From positions 9,445-36,396 of the forward strand of contig JAHBMJ010001081.1 of assembly GCA_018398765.1 (NCBI GenBank): 26,952 bases of DNA, in the 5' to 3' direction. Position 1 is the stretch's first letter; each line of letters begins with the position of its first letter. The notes beneath the pieces are model-generated. The model saw only the letters and a program-made list of their open reading frames with translations, was not told the DNA's origin and searched no databases. The position numbers and the translations under genes were made by a program. This document shows positions 1 to 10,516 of this stretch, one piece after another. Origin of the DNA: Chromera velia. Lineage: Eukaryota > Sar > Chromeraceae.

Positions 1-22
1 CCCGGGGGGATGAGGGACACGC

Positions 23-33
23 GCGCGCGAACA

Positions 34-65
<32 letters not shown>

Positions 66-280
66 GAGTCTCACTCACGCACACACACGCACACTCTCAC
101 TCACGCACACACACGCACACGCACACGCACACTCTCACTCACGCACACACACTCTCACACACACTCAGACTCTCTCTCTCTCTGTCTCTCTCTCTCACAC
201 ACACACGCACGCGAGCACGCACACACTCTCTCTCTCTCACACACACACACACAGACAGAGAGAGAGAGAGAGAGAAAGCC
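23..280. repeat. CA/CT/GA compound microsatellite
   Basis: A nearly continuous run of CA, CACG, CT and GA dinucleotides starts the window. Purine/pyrimidine alternation in the CA part could favour Z-DNA. The open frame across it (Thr/His/Ser repeats) is an artefact of the repeat. It lies just downstream of the 3' end of the GT34 gene on the minus strand. Confidence 0.95.
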
Positions 281-325
281 TCTCCAATTCTGACTTCTAC
301 TCTGCACATGTTATGCATCTGAACC

Positions 326-2020
326 TTATGACATCTGTTCCAAGTCTGTACAGCCTGAGCGCATTTGAGTCTGGTTCTCTTCTGGAATACTTCGTGTCGA
401 TCCGTTTTCTCTGCACCCTGCAGACCCCCCCCTCTCTTTTTTTCCCTCTCTCGGCGATCCTCGCCCTTCCAGTGGCTTCAGGGATCTCCGGGAAATGGCC
501 CAAAAACTTTGGAGAAAGTGCTCGACCATCTCCTCAGAGTAACGGGACAGCGTGGGGAACGAAACAGTGGTGTCCCTTCCCTCCTCGAAACACAAATGTT
601 CAGGACGACAGAAAGCCCAGGGGTAGGCGTTCAAATCACTCTGCGACGCCAGGCGGACTTGGGGCACATAGAAAAGCTCACTCGGCTTTTTTACTCTTCC
701 GAGGGGGGTGGATGAAGCTTGTGTGGTGAAATTCTGCCTTGACATGCTTTGATGGACTTCATCTCCCCCCCCTTTTTCTTTTCTTGTTTTCCCTTCAAGT
801 GCAGAACGAGCACGATCAACCCCTGGAGTCAATTTTTCAACTACAGCCCTCAACGTCTCTGGCACGACGATGTGCCACAAAAGAGAGAACTGATCTTTCA
901 AGTTGTGTCGGTCAAATGGATTCAAAGACATGAGGTCACCGGAGGGACCTAAGACAGAACGGAGAAACGAAATCGACCAATCAGACCGACGAATCAACCA
1001 ATTTCCCCCCGCGAGTCCCCTTCCGTCTTCTGAAATGATCAGATGGACCTCATCATCTAACTCTAGTTTCATTTCCTCAACACCCGATCTGCCCAAGTCT
1101 TCCTTTCCAACACTTAAAGCAGACAATGGATCTCCAGCGTATTTGAAAATCAGATGTTCTACCGTTGTCTCAAGATCGACAACCAGAGAGTCACAGTCGA
1201 TCGAGAAAACCCAGTCATACTCACCCTCCTCTAAATAACGAAGCGCTAGGGCCACCCCACCCCAAACAGGGTGTCTTCCCTTCGTGTCCTCTCGACCGTC
1301 ATCGAATCTCTCATGGAACAGATTTGCATATCCGTGCAGATCGCAGTACGCTTCTCTGTGTGCACGGGAGACTCTCACCAGTGCGCTCTCCTTCGGATAC
1401 TGACACAAAGTAACCACTCCTATCCGAAACCCTTCTCTCCTAGCCTTTACCTGGGGCCTGAAACCCCTGGGAACTGGGAGAGACGGAGGAAGACCTGTCT
1501 CTAAATTCCGCCCTAGGTCCTTTGCAAGAGACAAGTAGTCACTCATAAATGCGCTCCACTGAACACCCCACACCACAGGCGAATGGTCTACACACTCCAG
1601 ACCCCCAGTGCTTCTGGAAACATCCCATAACATCGCCATTGCCATCTGGTGGAGGTTGTGCGCCAATTGTCTTTCCCCGCCTCGTGACATGTGACGGGCG
1701 AGACGGTAGAAGACAGCACCGACACCGAGACGGCATTCCATCGCCACCTCGGCTCTGCGTCCGAAATCAGACGCCAACTGTGCAAGAGACGCAAGCGCAA
1801 GGACCTCCGTCTGTCGATCTCCCACTGATCGATCTAAACGATCAAAGTTTTCGAATGTTGACAGCCGAAACAACTCCCAGTCAACCAACCTCTTGGACTC
1901 GCATTTCAAGAAGGGTTCACATGCAGGAGAGGGGGGTTGGAAGTTCAGAGACTGCACTAAAATTCTCAACAAATGAACGCAAAACAAGCCAAGACGACAA
2001 GTCACCCATCGCCATCTCAT
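326..2020 (-). CDS. GT34-like (GMA12/MNN10) glycosyltransferase, type II membrane protein
   Basis: A predicted Golgi/ER glycosyltransferase that would transfer a sugar from a nucleotide-sugar donor. The frame is open from 2128, but I prefer the Met at 2020 because a basic, hydrophobic segment (VTCRLGLFCVHLLRILV) follows at once as a type II signal anchor, giving 564 residues. A helical stretch (about residues 65-140) precedes the catalytic part (about 195-490). GT34 landmarks in order are: a FRIGVVTL opening strand; HREAYCDLHGYANL; VWGGVALALRYL; SIDCDSLVVDLE, where D275/D277 form the DxD metal/nucleotide-sugar motif; GGNWLIRRSDW; LKDQFSLLWHI; and LNAYPW. An insertion rich in Lys, Gly and Ser separates the last two and is longer than I expect for this family. 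The last ~60 residues are basic low complexity and the true 3' end may involve an intron. Donor and acceptor sugars cannot be told from sequence. The family call is fairly firm; gene limits are less so. Confidence 0.75.
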   Translation of the reverse strand: MRWRWVTCRLGLFCVHLLRILVQSLNFQPPSPACEPFLKCESKRLVDWELFRLSTFENFDRLDRSVGDRQTEVLALASLAQLASDFGRRAEVAMECRLGVGAVFYRLARHMSRGGERQLAHNLHQMAMAMLWDVSRSTGGLECVDHSPVVWGVQWSAFMSDYLSLAKDLGRNLETGLPPSLPVPRGFRPQVKARREGFRIGVVTLCQYPKESALVRVSRAHREAYCDLHGYANLFHERFDDGREDTKGRHPVWGGVALALRYLEEGEYDWVFSIDCDSLVVDLETTVEHLIFKYAGDPLSALSVGKEDLGRSGVEEMKLELDDEVHLIISEDGRGLAGGNWLIRRSDWSISFLRSVLGPSGDLMSLNPFDRHNLKDQFSLLWHIVVPETLRAVVEKLTPGVDRARSALEGKTRKEKGGGDEVHQSMSRQNFTTQASSTPLGRVKKPSELFYVPQVRLASQSDLNAYPWAFCRPEHLCFEEGRDTTVSFPTLSRYSEEMVEHFLQSFWAISRRSLKPLEGRGSPREGKKERGGSAGCRENGSTRSIPEENQTQMRSGCTDLEQMS

Positions 2021-3756
2021 GGTGCAAGTAGACGGCTCAAATGGTTGGAACCCAGATTCCCGTAAGATATTGTTGCTTTTAGGCGTTGGATCTTCGTAAC
2101 AATGACACGACGTGATGTATTCGAGCAAAGGCGATCAGGGAAAGTGAAAGTGTAAGACTCGCTTAATTCGACGAAGTGAACCTGACGATCTAGAATCGAG
2201 ACCCGGCCTCAGGAAATCTCTGACGTGCAGGAATGATGTCAGAATCAGAATCACGTGTACGTACGATCGATGATCCCAACGTGAATCATGTCGATCGATC
2301 GATCTAGCTGTTGTTTGTTTCCACCACTGGCCCGCGGCGGGCCCGGCCATGCCTGGCATTGCCTGGCACTGCCACGCGCGGGTGCATGACTCAGTCGATC
2401 GGGGTCGGTTTAGCCTTTTCTAACAAACATTTTTTAATGGGTGACAAAAAACTTTTAAAGTGCGTTTCAAAAGTTATATTTTAGAGTCTACAGACTTAAA
2501 CCAGAGTTTAAACTTTAGTTCACTTTAAAACTTTACAGATCACACCTAGTCATCAGTAATGTTCTGATATATACTGATATACAATAAAAATAAATATGTG
2601 GTATGCATAATAAAACCTTCAATCATTATTTAGTTACAGTATACAGAAGTTATACACAATAACGATGATAATGATGATTCACTTAAAGCTGACGAACAAT
2701 AAAGTTTAAGACCAACTCGACATGTGAAGCGGGAATTCATTGAGTCAACCTAGTAGATCCTAGGCTAACCTAAGCCCTATGGGGCATTAATTCGAGGGCT
2801 TGCAGTTATGCAGTGATATGCACTCATCATTTAATACCAACAGCAAGCCGCCAAGCCTGTCTATCTGGCAAAAGAACAGAAAATTGCAAGCAATTTCTGT
2901 TCCAGGCTTCCAGCGGGAAGTCTACAGCAATTCAGACAGAGAAATTACGGTCCCGGCTGCCATGTGCAACAATCCACAAGGCCTTCCTCCTTCCCTTTAG
3001 CTGAATGCGCGTGTCCCCAGGCTTGCTTGCTTTCTTATTAAGCAGGGACCATGTTTTAGTTCGAAAGGTATTACAATTGAACCTCTTAATTCCTTTTTTG
3101 TACCGAAAAGGTTCTGCCCGAGAGGACTTTCCCCCCCCTTTTTTCTTTTACTTTGTTGCATGGATGATCGAAGGATTCAATTGATCGTGCACACATTGAG
3201 CCAAAAAGCCGATTCGAAGTTCAATTTCCTTCAATCTGCCAATGCTGTGGTGTGACTTCCTGCCTGCCTGACTGACGTCCACATATGCGCACTCATGTTG
3301 TGTGACCCACACATGCATGTTGATGATGCAGTAATTCGGTCGACCGAAGATCATTCAGGAACAATTCACTGAAGACCCCCCGATCTGCGCAATCATGTCC
3401 TCGATAGATATGGATGGAAACCCATGCATCTAGGTAGTCAGTGTACGTCTGTGTACCCCCGTTGCCCTCTGCAAATATGGTGCTCCCCCCCTCCGTTGAT
3501 TTCCCTTCACTTCCCTCCATCAATTCTCCATCCACTTCCAACACCCCTCTGTCCCGTCGAAATGAAGTTAATTTGGTAAATCTACTTTTCTCGTTCCGGT
3601 TGTTTGCCTAGCGTGTTGACTCGAATTCATTCCATCCGACGATCATGCGCGAATTCAGTGGGCTGGCTGGCTGCCTGCCTGCCTGACTGACTCAAGAGAC
3701 ACGACTGACATGCATGCAGTCGATGCAAGGATGAAGATCTAGACGTCTGACAGTCC
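2021..3756. other. Gene-free stretch upstream of the GT34 gene
   Basis: No convincing coding region. Roughly 2400-2720 is AT-rich and holds a small inverted-repeat element. The rest is mixed-composition DNA with short GATC/ATCGATCG palindromes (about 2265-2310) and GCCTGCCTGACTGACT repeats. Short open frames here show no family motif and no supported exon structure. Confidence 0.6.
2439..2546. mobile_element. Short terminal-inverted-repeat element (MITE-like)
   Basis: The left end GGGTGACAAAAAACTTTT continues into AAAGTG. The right end, read in reverse complement, starts GGTGTGATCTGTAAAG and continues TTTTAAAGTG, so the termini form an imperfect inverted repeat of about 25 bp around an AT-rich core with no open frame. 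The termini resemble those of the element at 24149-24412, which argues for a shared family. Exact ends and target duplication are uncertain. Confidence 0.5.
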
Positions 3757-3888
3757 ACGCACGCACTCAATTTCTCTTTCCCCATCTGAACCCTTAATTG
3801 ACGCACGCACTTAATTTCTCTTTCCCCATCTGAACCCTTAATTGACGCACGCACTCAATTTCTCTTTCCCCAGCTGAACCCTCAATTG
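3757..3888. repeat. 44-bp tandem repeat, three copies
   Basis: Three head-to-tail copies at 3757-3800, 3801-3844 and 3845-3888. Each begins ACGCACGCACT, runs through AATTTCTCTTTCCCCA and ends AATTG. The copies differ at only a few positions (C/T after ACGCACGCACT, ATCTG/AGCTG, TTAATTG/TCAATTG). No open frame or known element is associated. Confidence 0.95.
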
Positions 3889-3895
3889 ACACCCT

Positions 3896-3965
3896 CCCCG
3901 TCCCACTCACTCGCTCATTCACTTATTCACTCACTCACTCAGTCACTCACTCAGCCACTCACGCA
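3896..3965. repeat. Degenerate (CACT)n tetranucleotide tract
   Basis: A run of CACT/CATT/CAGT tetramers directly follows the 44-bp repeat array. It is simple-sequence DNA downstream of the kinase gene's 3' end (minus strand). Confidence 0.85.
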
Positions 3966-4114
3966 AACAGACAGAAAGAAACACAGAAACCGTCTTCAAA
4001 CAGACAAACAAAGAACCTGATTGTCTGAGTTGATGGTTCCATCAAACGGCCGAAGTTCCTTCCCCCCATCGGTCCAACAGATGACTGACTGCCTGCCTGC
4101 CTGACGGCTCCGCA

Positions 4115-6908
4115 TCACATGGTCAGCATCGGGCAGTCTGTTGGCATGACGTCGGCGTAGGTGAGGTGGAAGTGTGATGCTGCGAGTGGACGGTGTGGCT
4201 GCGTGGGGGGCGGGTGTGGAAGTTCGCGTGCCGTGAGGAACCCCCCTGCCTGGGGACCCACTCCTGCTGGGACGGGCCGACTCCCCCGGGCAGACTTCGA
4301 GTCGGTCCCTCCAATGGCATTCCCTCCCGCTTCTCCTTGGAGACTCTGTCCGAGAGCTTCTCCTGAAGAGGAAGGGGAGGGAACGGTGGTGGACACGTTG
4401 GCAGAGATCCAGCTGAGAGCTCTGGTGATGCGACCCCAGAGACCCTTGGAAGTGGGACTGTGAGGCTTTTGGGGCTGCGTATCCGATTCGGTGTCTTTGT
4501 CCATGTCCTTGCTTTGAGTGTTCAGATTCTTGAGGATCTTCAGGAGGGTGTCGAGGCTGACGGGGGGAGGGATGTCCGTCTCTCCGACGAGGAACGCGAA
4601 TTCCGTGTCTGCACGCATCCATGGAAAGAGAACCGAACAGAAGAAATTAGGTGGCAATGTAAAAGTCACTTCATTATTTTTTTCAGAGAATCGGAGGGAC
4701 TCAAGCGAAGCCTTCAAGTGGATTGAACACAGAGACACCCCCTGTCCAGAAGTGAATTATAATTGGGGGGAGAAACCGCGAAGGAGAATTCGAAGAGACG
4801 GCCAATCTTCACAATTATCCAAATCCCCAGATCGAATTAATGCACCTTGCAAAGAGAACGTGAACGAAAACAAATTCGATGGACCGACCGATGCCTCGAA
4901 TGATACCGAGAGCCACCACGAATTCCTCCGCACTCATGTACTCCTCTTTAGCCTTCAAGATCAGTTGTCCGGTCAGACTCCTGGCAAGTCGGGGGGGAGG
5001 TGGAGATTCGAAGTCGATACGGTTCTCTGTCCGGGTATGCAGTATGTTCAGAAGGCTTTGCGCCAATGCCCGCGTATCGAGAGAGAAAGCAAGAAACAGG
5101 GAGAGGGGAACCAGCACTTTTTTAGACAGGGGGTGGGGGGTGGGGGGGCGGGAAAGCCCCCCTACGGAGGGGGATTCTTCTGATTTCTGTCGGTTCTTCA
5201 ACAGCTCACTGCCCATCTGATAGTACCCAACAGTCCCCGTCACTGCCTGCAGACTCATCCCGAGAGAAGCGATGAGGAATCTTTTCTGTCCACTCATCTG
5301 CACTTCAGAAGCACACCCCATATCTCCAATGCCAGCTTGGAGGAGCGTACGGGATCCCCCTGTCGCCTTCCCATGAGTGCCTGCAGCCTTCCATCGACAG
5401 AAAACATTCGGGTCCTTCACATCCCTGTGGATGATTTTCTTCTCGTGGAGAACCATCAAGTGTGCGCCTGCAGTCTGCACTGCCCCCATGTACAAATCGA
5501 TCAGCTTCCAGCAGTCGTACGGATCCGCCAGAGGCCCTTTCTTGTCCTGAACCTGCACGATTCGTCGGATGCCCAGAGGATTCACGGCGTCTTGAGGCAC
5601 TCTGTCCTCTTCCCTCCAGTCCAGCAAATCGCCACTCCAGTGGAGAGGCAACTGGCCCACCTCCACGATCTCACCCTTCGCATCCTCCCGGAAGTACACA
5701 CCCACCACGGGACTGGAAGGAGCCTCCGGACCCTTCCCGCCCTCGGCCTCAATCTGCTCCTTGACCTTCTGGATCCGCTCCTCGCCTGCCGTCGTTGCCT
5801 GCCTGACTGCCTGCTGCAGAGACAACTTGCAGGCCAACTGCCTGTACGCGAACGCCGTCTTCTCGGGTTCCTTCGGTTCTCTCAGAGGAAACTCCACCAA
5901 CAAACCGTACTCCTCCTGTCGCCGGAAGATGCTCCGAGCACGCTTGAAGACCATGTTGCGAGAGCCCAGGTTTAGCTCGGTCTCTCCCAGCTCGATCTCC
6001 CCTCCAGCCCCCCCCCCGGAAGAGCCACGTCCCGTCGGACAGCACACACTCACCCACGCCATGCAACCCCTTGGCCTTGAGGAACTCTGTGATGGCTCTG
6101 AGCTTTTCCTTCCTCAGTTGGTCCCTCTTGGGATCTGTCTCCGAGAGGTGAGAGGGGAACTGTACCAGGCAGGAGAGGCCGTCCAGAGGGCACCTGCCGT
6201 CTCCGGAAACGGCAGCTTTCTGGAGGTCCTTCAACGGGTGCTGGCAGCACGGTCGGCCCCTGGTAGTCACGGCACCTGCACACAGGCAAACATATACACG
6301 TATCTGTATGTCAGTCAAAGTATAGACGTATGACATACATACACTAAGAAACAGAGATGCACGTATTAATTCCACTGTTGTTTTGGGGAGCAACCGAGGC
6401 CTGCCAGGACCTATATAGCTGAATAGGGTGCAGTCGGCAGACCCCCTGAAAGTGAATCGATGAGTCCCGATGAAGGAGGACAAGCAGATCACGCTAACCA
6501 TCTAGGTGCCAATTGCATTGGAAAAGACAGCACTGCCTGAAGTGCACGCCTGTACGAGCAGTTTGACTGACCTTCGTCAGCCGGACGGCGGGGTACTTTG
6601 TTGGTTTTCTGAAAGTCGGACTGCACGAGTCTGGCCGTCCCAGAAGCACTGGCAGTTCTTGCTGCTGTTGCCTTTGTCTTTTTGCTTATGGTCACCTGGG
6701 GCGGGACCTCTGTTGGAGGCGGCGGAGGAGCGGTGGGGTATCCGACTCTGTAGACGGGGCCGAGAAGGGGGGGAGGCGGGAAACTGAGAGGAAGTGGCGA
6801 CACCTGCTGCTGCCCAATTCTGAGTGGAGGACCGTAGAGAAGCATGGGCTGGTGAATGACCTGTGCAGCCGGTGGAGGGTGCGCATGAGAGTAGTGTGGC
6901 TGTGACAT
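4115..6908 (-). CDS. Divergent eukaryotic-type protein kinase
   Basis: Predicted Ser/Thr-type kinase. Exons on the minus strand: 6908-6572, 6275-4907 and 4608-4115. Junctions AAG/GTCAGT..GCAG and CTCG/GTATCA..GCAG keep phase 1 at both introns. Exon 1 encodes a Pro/Ser/Thr-rich N-terminus. Exon 2 carries the kinase core: ACK (K at 5828-5826, VAxK-like); a basic/acidic helix as candidate alpha-C; SGDLLDW (hinge side); HRDVKDPN (5429-5406), a complete catalytic loop; GDMG (5327-5316) in place of DFG, keeping the metal-binding Asp; and GTVGYY as the P+1 region. A basic/Ser/Pro insert of about 35 residues follows, then SAEEFVVAL. Exon 3 ends in a low-complexity tail. Exon 2 needs one frame change near a run of ten C at 6008-6017: either a one-base indel (about 732 aa) or a 52-nt mini-intron at 6053-6002 (about 715 aa). 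The glycine loop is weak, so the N-lobe is divergent. The subfamily is not recognised. Confidence 0.75.
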
Positions 6909-7604
6909 GGTGTGTGTCTCGACAGGGCAATGGGAGCTTTGACAGTTGGACGCACTGTTCTTTTAATTCTCAAAACAACAGTTGGCAACGGTGACCAACT
7001 TTCCGTGACAGTCCTCGTGCACAGAAACCAGAAGCACAGCTAGGGCACAGACACAAAAGACTATCCACTGGTTAGTCTGAATGGTTCAAACGCTGACTGG
7101 GAGGGCTGCTGCTGGACGTACAGCACTGAGTCGCTTTTCGGATCAGCGCAGTGTGTATATAGCTAGGTCAGACACTTGCAACTCCATCATGCCTCCTGGA
7201 CCAATCGACTAATTATAAGTGCCCCACATGCACTTTCTCGCATGCACTGCTTTCAGCCGGGGCATGTCGACGCGGACAGACGGACACAGCACATGAATGC
7301 AGTGACACATGCAAATCAATGCATGCATCATGCAACCTGATTCAATCATGCATGCATTCAAGGTCCGGAAGTCAGCTATATAGATGTCGCCGCATCATCA
7401 ATTCCCTCAGGCACGTACTTGCCACGTTGCGCAGCAGTCCCTTCTGCAGATTCAGTACGAAACAGGTGGAGCAACTTCAAACACACGGAAAGCTGGTGTA
7501 CATTGTGAAAGACAAGCGAACGGGACGTGCAAGGTCGTCAGAAAGGCCCCGAAAGACGCCGTTGCACTCAAACAAACGCAGTTCTGTATCTCTTCTCGTC
7601 AACC
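6909..7604. promoter_or_regulatory. Divergent intergenic spacer with TGCATGCA-type motifs
   Basis: This separates two divergently transcribed genes, so it should hold both promoters. It contains a cluster of GCATGCA/TGCATGCAT words around 7318-7358 and TATATAG at 7156 and 7378. I cannot assign a transcription start. TGCATGC is a known regulatory word in apicomplexans, but its role here is inference. Confidence 0.4.
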
Positions 7605-9011
7605 ATGGCGTCTATCGCCGCAGACGACAAAGAAATCGAAACCACGAGCCAGCGAATAGGGCTGTCTCACTACTTTCCGAAGGACAGAAGATATGTTGCC
7701 AATGCAAGTCCTGCTGGTCTCACGACAAATGAACTGACCTGCATAAGGTCGGTTTGACCAATGAAATTCGTTGCCAAAATGCAGGTGACTCCACTGCCTC
7801 CTTTCATACAATTTGCTTCTTTTGTCTGTTCTATATACATGCAGAGATGCTGCGGTCTTCGTTCGTATGGAACGTGCGCGAATGCGCAACTGTTTCGACA
7901 CGAGGGTGATAGAGGGGAAGAAGACGCTTCCTGCAGAAATGCCGTCGGAGAGCAGCAGTGGCCACCTCATCCGAGGAGCAGCGGGGAGAACAGTGGCCTC
8001 TCGGGGACGACTGGTCAGTGCCTTCCAGCCTTATTAACTGTTCAAGAATGATGATATATGCTTCAGTGCATACATGTGTATATACGTGTGCATGCATGCA
8101 GGCCCCACTGATGAACGACCTTCTGGAAAATGGCGGCAAGAATCAGTCAGTCCCATCTGTCTGCGTTTTGGGTTTTTGATCGACTCTTCAGTGCAATCTC
8201 TGACATGCATTTGCGTTCCTTTTTCTGCAGAGAGGGAGAGGATGTCACCCCAGGCGAGGAAGGACACCGAAGCGATGGCGTTGTGTTCATAGGTCAGTCA
8301 ATTTTGGAAATCCAAACCCACTGCTCCAGAGGGTACTTCTCTGGCACTGATCAAGACCTTCGTTTCATGGCACGTGCACAAGCCCCTGTTTGGCTTTCTT
8401 CTTTGCATCTTACCCATTTCTTGACAGTCCCTCCTACCGACATCTCTGTCCGTCTGCAAGCATGCAGACTTCTTCTGTCCTCACACTGCCAGTTTGACAT
8501 TGTGACTTCTCATTTCTTTTCTGTTCATCTTCTCCTTTGGAATTCTTCCCTTTTCGAATTGCTCTTCTAAATTTTTATATGCGTTCTTTTCTCTCCATGC
8601 ATTCTGCTATGCTCTTTCTGTCTGATCCGGTCTGTCGGTCTTTCCTTTGATGTTCTTCCGACCGCCTTCTTGTTCTTTCTTTGTCGTTCTTTTTTTGTGT
8701 TGAGCTCCCACTTGCTTTTCTCTCCTCATTCGTTACTCCATTCCCCCCTCTGCCTTCTTTCTTCCTTCTTTCTTCCCTCTTTCTTCCTTCTTTCTTCCTT
8801 CTTTCCTCCTTCGTTCTCCCTTCTTTCCTCCTTCTTTCTTCCTTCTTTCCTCCTTCTTTCTTCCTTCTTTCTTCCTTCTTTCTTCTTTGTCTCTTCCTTC
8901 TTTGTTCCTTCTTTCTTCCTTCCTTCCTTCTTTCTTCCTTCCTTCCTTCTTTCGTTCTTTCTTTCTTTCTTTCTTTTCTTTCTTTCTTTCTTTCTTCCTT
9001 CTTTTTTTTTT

Positions 9012-9043
<32 letters not shown>

Positions 9044-10516
9044 GCTTGCTTGCTTGCTTTCTCTCCTGCTTCCTTGCTTCCTTGCTTTTCGGCTTGTTTT
9101 CTTGCTTTCTTGCTTGCTTTCTTGCTTGCTGTCTTGCTTCTTTGCTTCCCTTCTCTTTGTCGTTCTGTCTGTCAGTCAGTCTGTCAGTCAGTCTGTCAGA
9201 TTTTCCCCCAGAAATTTTGTATGCATATTGAAGACAGAGATCCAGAAGAAAAAGAAAATTCATCACGACACTTGAAAACAGTCGATTTCTTTTTTATGCA
9301 TATGAAAATACGACTTCACTCACATGCAGACACCGACGGGCAACAAAGGGCCCAGAGGGAAGGACTCGACCCCGACGGCGAACCTGTCAGCAAGGAGCAG
9401 GCCGAACACTCCACCGCGATGTTTGGCCTCAACCGTAAAACCTCTGCGCAGACTTTGGCAAGAAAAAACATGGACTTGGCCTCAAGCATCCACAACGAGC
9501 AAAATGTGAGTGGGGAAGGGAGGAAGTCAGGGAGTGAGGGAGTGGTCTATCGGAAAATCTTGCAGCATATCGATCGGCCGATCGTTTCAATTTTTTTCTA
9601 AGTCATGCTCTAGCTTGTTGGGAGCCTCAGGGACCGTCTCGTCTCGACGAGTTTTTTTTTGTCTGGAGGGATTCCGCCATTGATTGTTGTTCTGATTCTT
9701 TTACTTGAGCTCCGAGAGGCGACACCATATAGGCTTCAAGAAAAGCATACAGTCTATGTATATGTACGACATCTTGATTTTGGCCCCGGCCTCTCTTTCT
9801 CCCTCTCTCTCTTGTTGCAGGCCCACGGCGTATGGCAAGACGACCCGGAGTTTACTGCTCAGGCAGACGCAGCAAATCACTTTCAGACAACATCAGCAAC
9901 CTACGGTGCGGCAGTAGTGAACTCTCTTCTGGACGAGAGGCGACCTTACAGATGGAAGGCTCCGTCCCCGTCTCTCGCAGTCTCCATGCCATTCGTGCGT
10001 GCGGGTCCGAATCACGGCCCCCCCTCAGTAGCACTCTCGCGGTCTCTTCTTCACGCACGAAGACAAAACCCCATTACCCGGAGAATCCAACAACCACAAA
10101 GCCTGGCAGATGAAATGGCGGTGCCCACTGCATTTGGGGGGATGCTAGGATCTTCGCAGTCTCGTCCCGTCTCTCGGGCTGGGGGGAGGGGGCAGGGAGA
10201 GGGCATGCCGTCTCGTGCACCCTCTGTGACCGGGCTGGCGTCTGCAGCTCCCCCTGTGCTTCGGCATGGCAGATCCCGAGTCAGCTTCTCAGAACCCGGA
10301 GTCATTAGACCCCAGTCCCTCCCTACTCTTTTCAGCCCCGGTTGCGCCCACTCGGCCCTCGTACATTATCGACAGGAGCCCTCAGCAGCTCAGTCTCTGG
10401 TGCAGCGACTACCGTTCCGCAGGCCGCATGACGTGGGGGTCGCTGCATGGAATCTCACCGCTGCAGACCGTCTGACAACAAACGTGCAACACGGTCTGCC
10501 AACTTTCGGAAGGTGA
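7605..10516 (+). CDS. Protein of unknown function, basic and low-complexity, six exons
   Basis: Exons: 7605-7747, 7845-8013, 8102-8145, 8231-8292, 9330-9505 and 9821-10516. Every junction keeps the frame (phases 2, 0, 2, 1, 0). Donors are GTCGGT, GTCAGT, GTCAGT, GTCAGT and GTGAGT; acceptors are all CAG. The result is 429 aa. The N-terminus starts MASIAADDKEIE and has no signal peptide. Exon 2 (AAVFVRMERARMRN) is basic. The last exon opens with a more ordered part ending in HFQTTSATYG, then a long Pro/Ser/Arg/Gly-rich tail. The TTSATYG word loosely recalls short TTSxxYG motifs in some ciliary microtubule inner proteins; I treat this only as a hint. The stop at 10514 overlaps a good donor (GGAAG/GTGAGC). 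Splicing to 10716 would instead add about 38 residues, ending at 10830 (466 aa). I do not recognise the family. Confidence 0.7.
8640..9180 (+). repeat. Long pyrimidine tract inside a 1-kb intron
   Basis: About 500 bases of almost pure C/T on the plus strand, made of CTTC, CTTT and later CTTG units, ending in GTCAGTCT repeats. It fills the middle of the intron 8293-9329. Long open frames of Phe/Ser/Leu (plus) or Lys/Glu/Arg (minus) through it are artefacts of the repeat. Confidence 0.95.

Noticed and set aside
10..729. 239-codon plus-strand frame rich in Thr/His/Ser
   Set aside because: Product of the CA/CT microsatellite and antisense to the GT34 gene.
3148..3544. Short minus-strand frames between the GT34 and kinase genes
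   Set aside because: No motif, no splice support, ordinary length for chance frames.
5337..5975. 212-codon plus-strand frame
   Set aside because: Antisense shadow of the kinase exon, which carries HRDVKDPN and other kinase motifs on the other strand.
8670..9601. Long Phe/Ser/Leu frames and the antisense Lys/Glu/Arg frame
   Set aside because: Translation of a pyrimidine repeat inside an intron; only the segment 9330-9505 is a supported exon.
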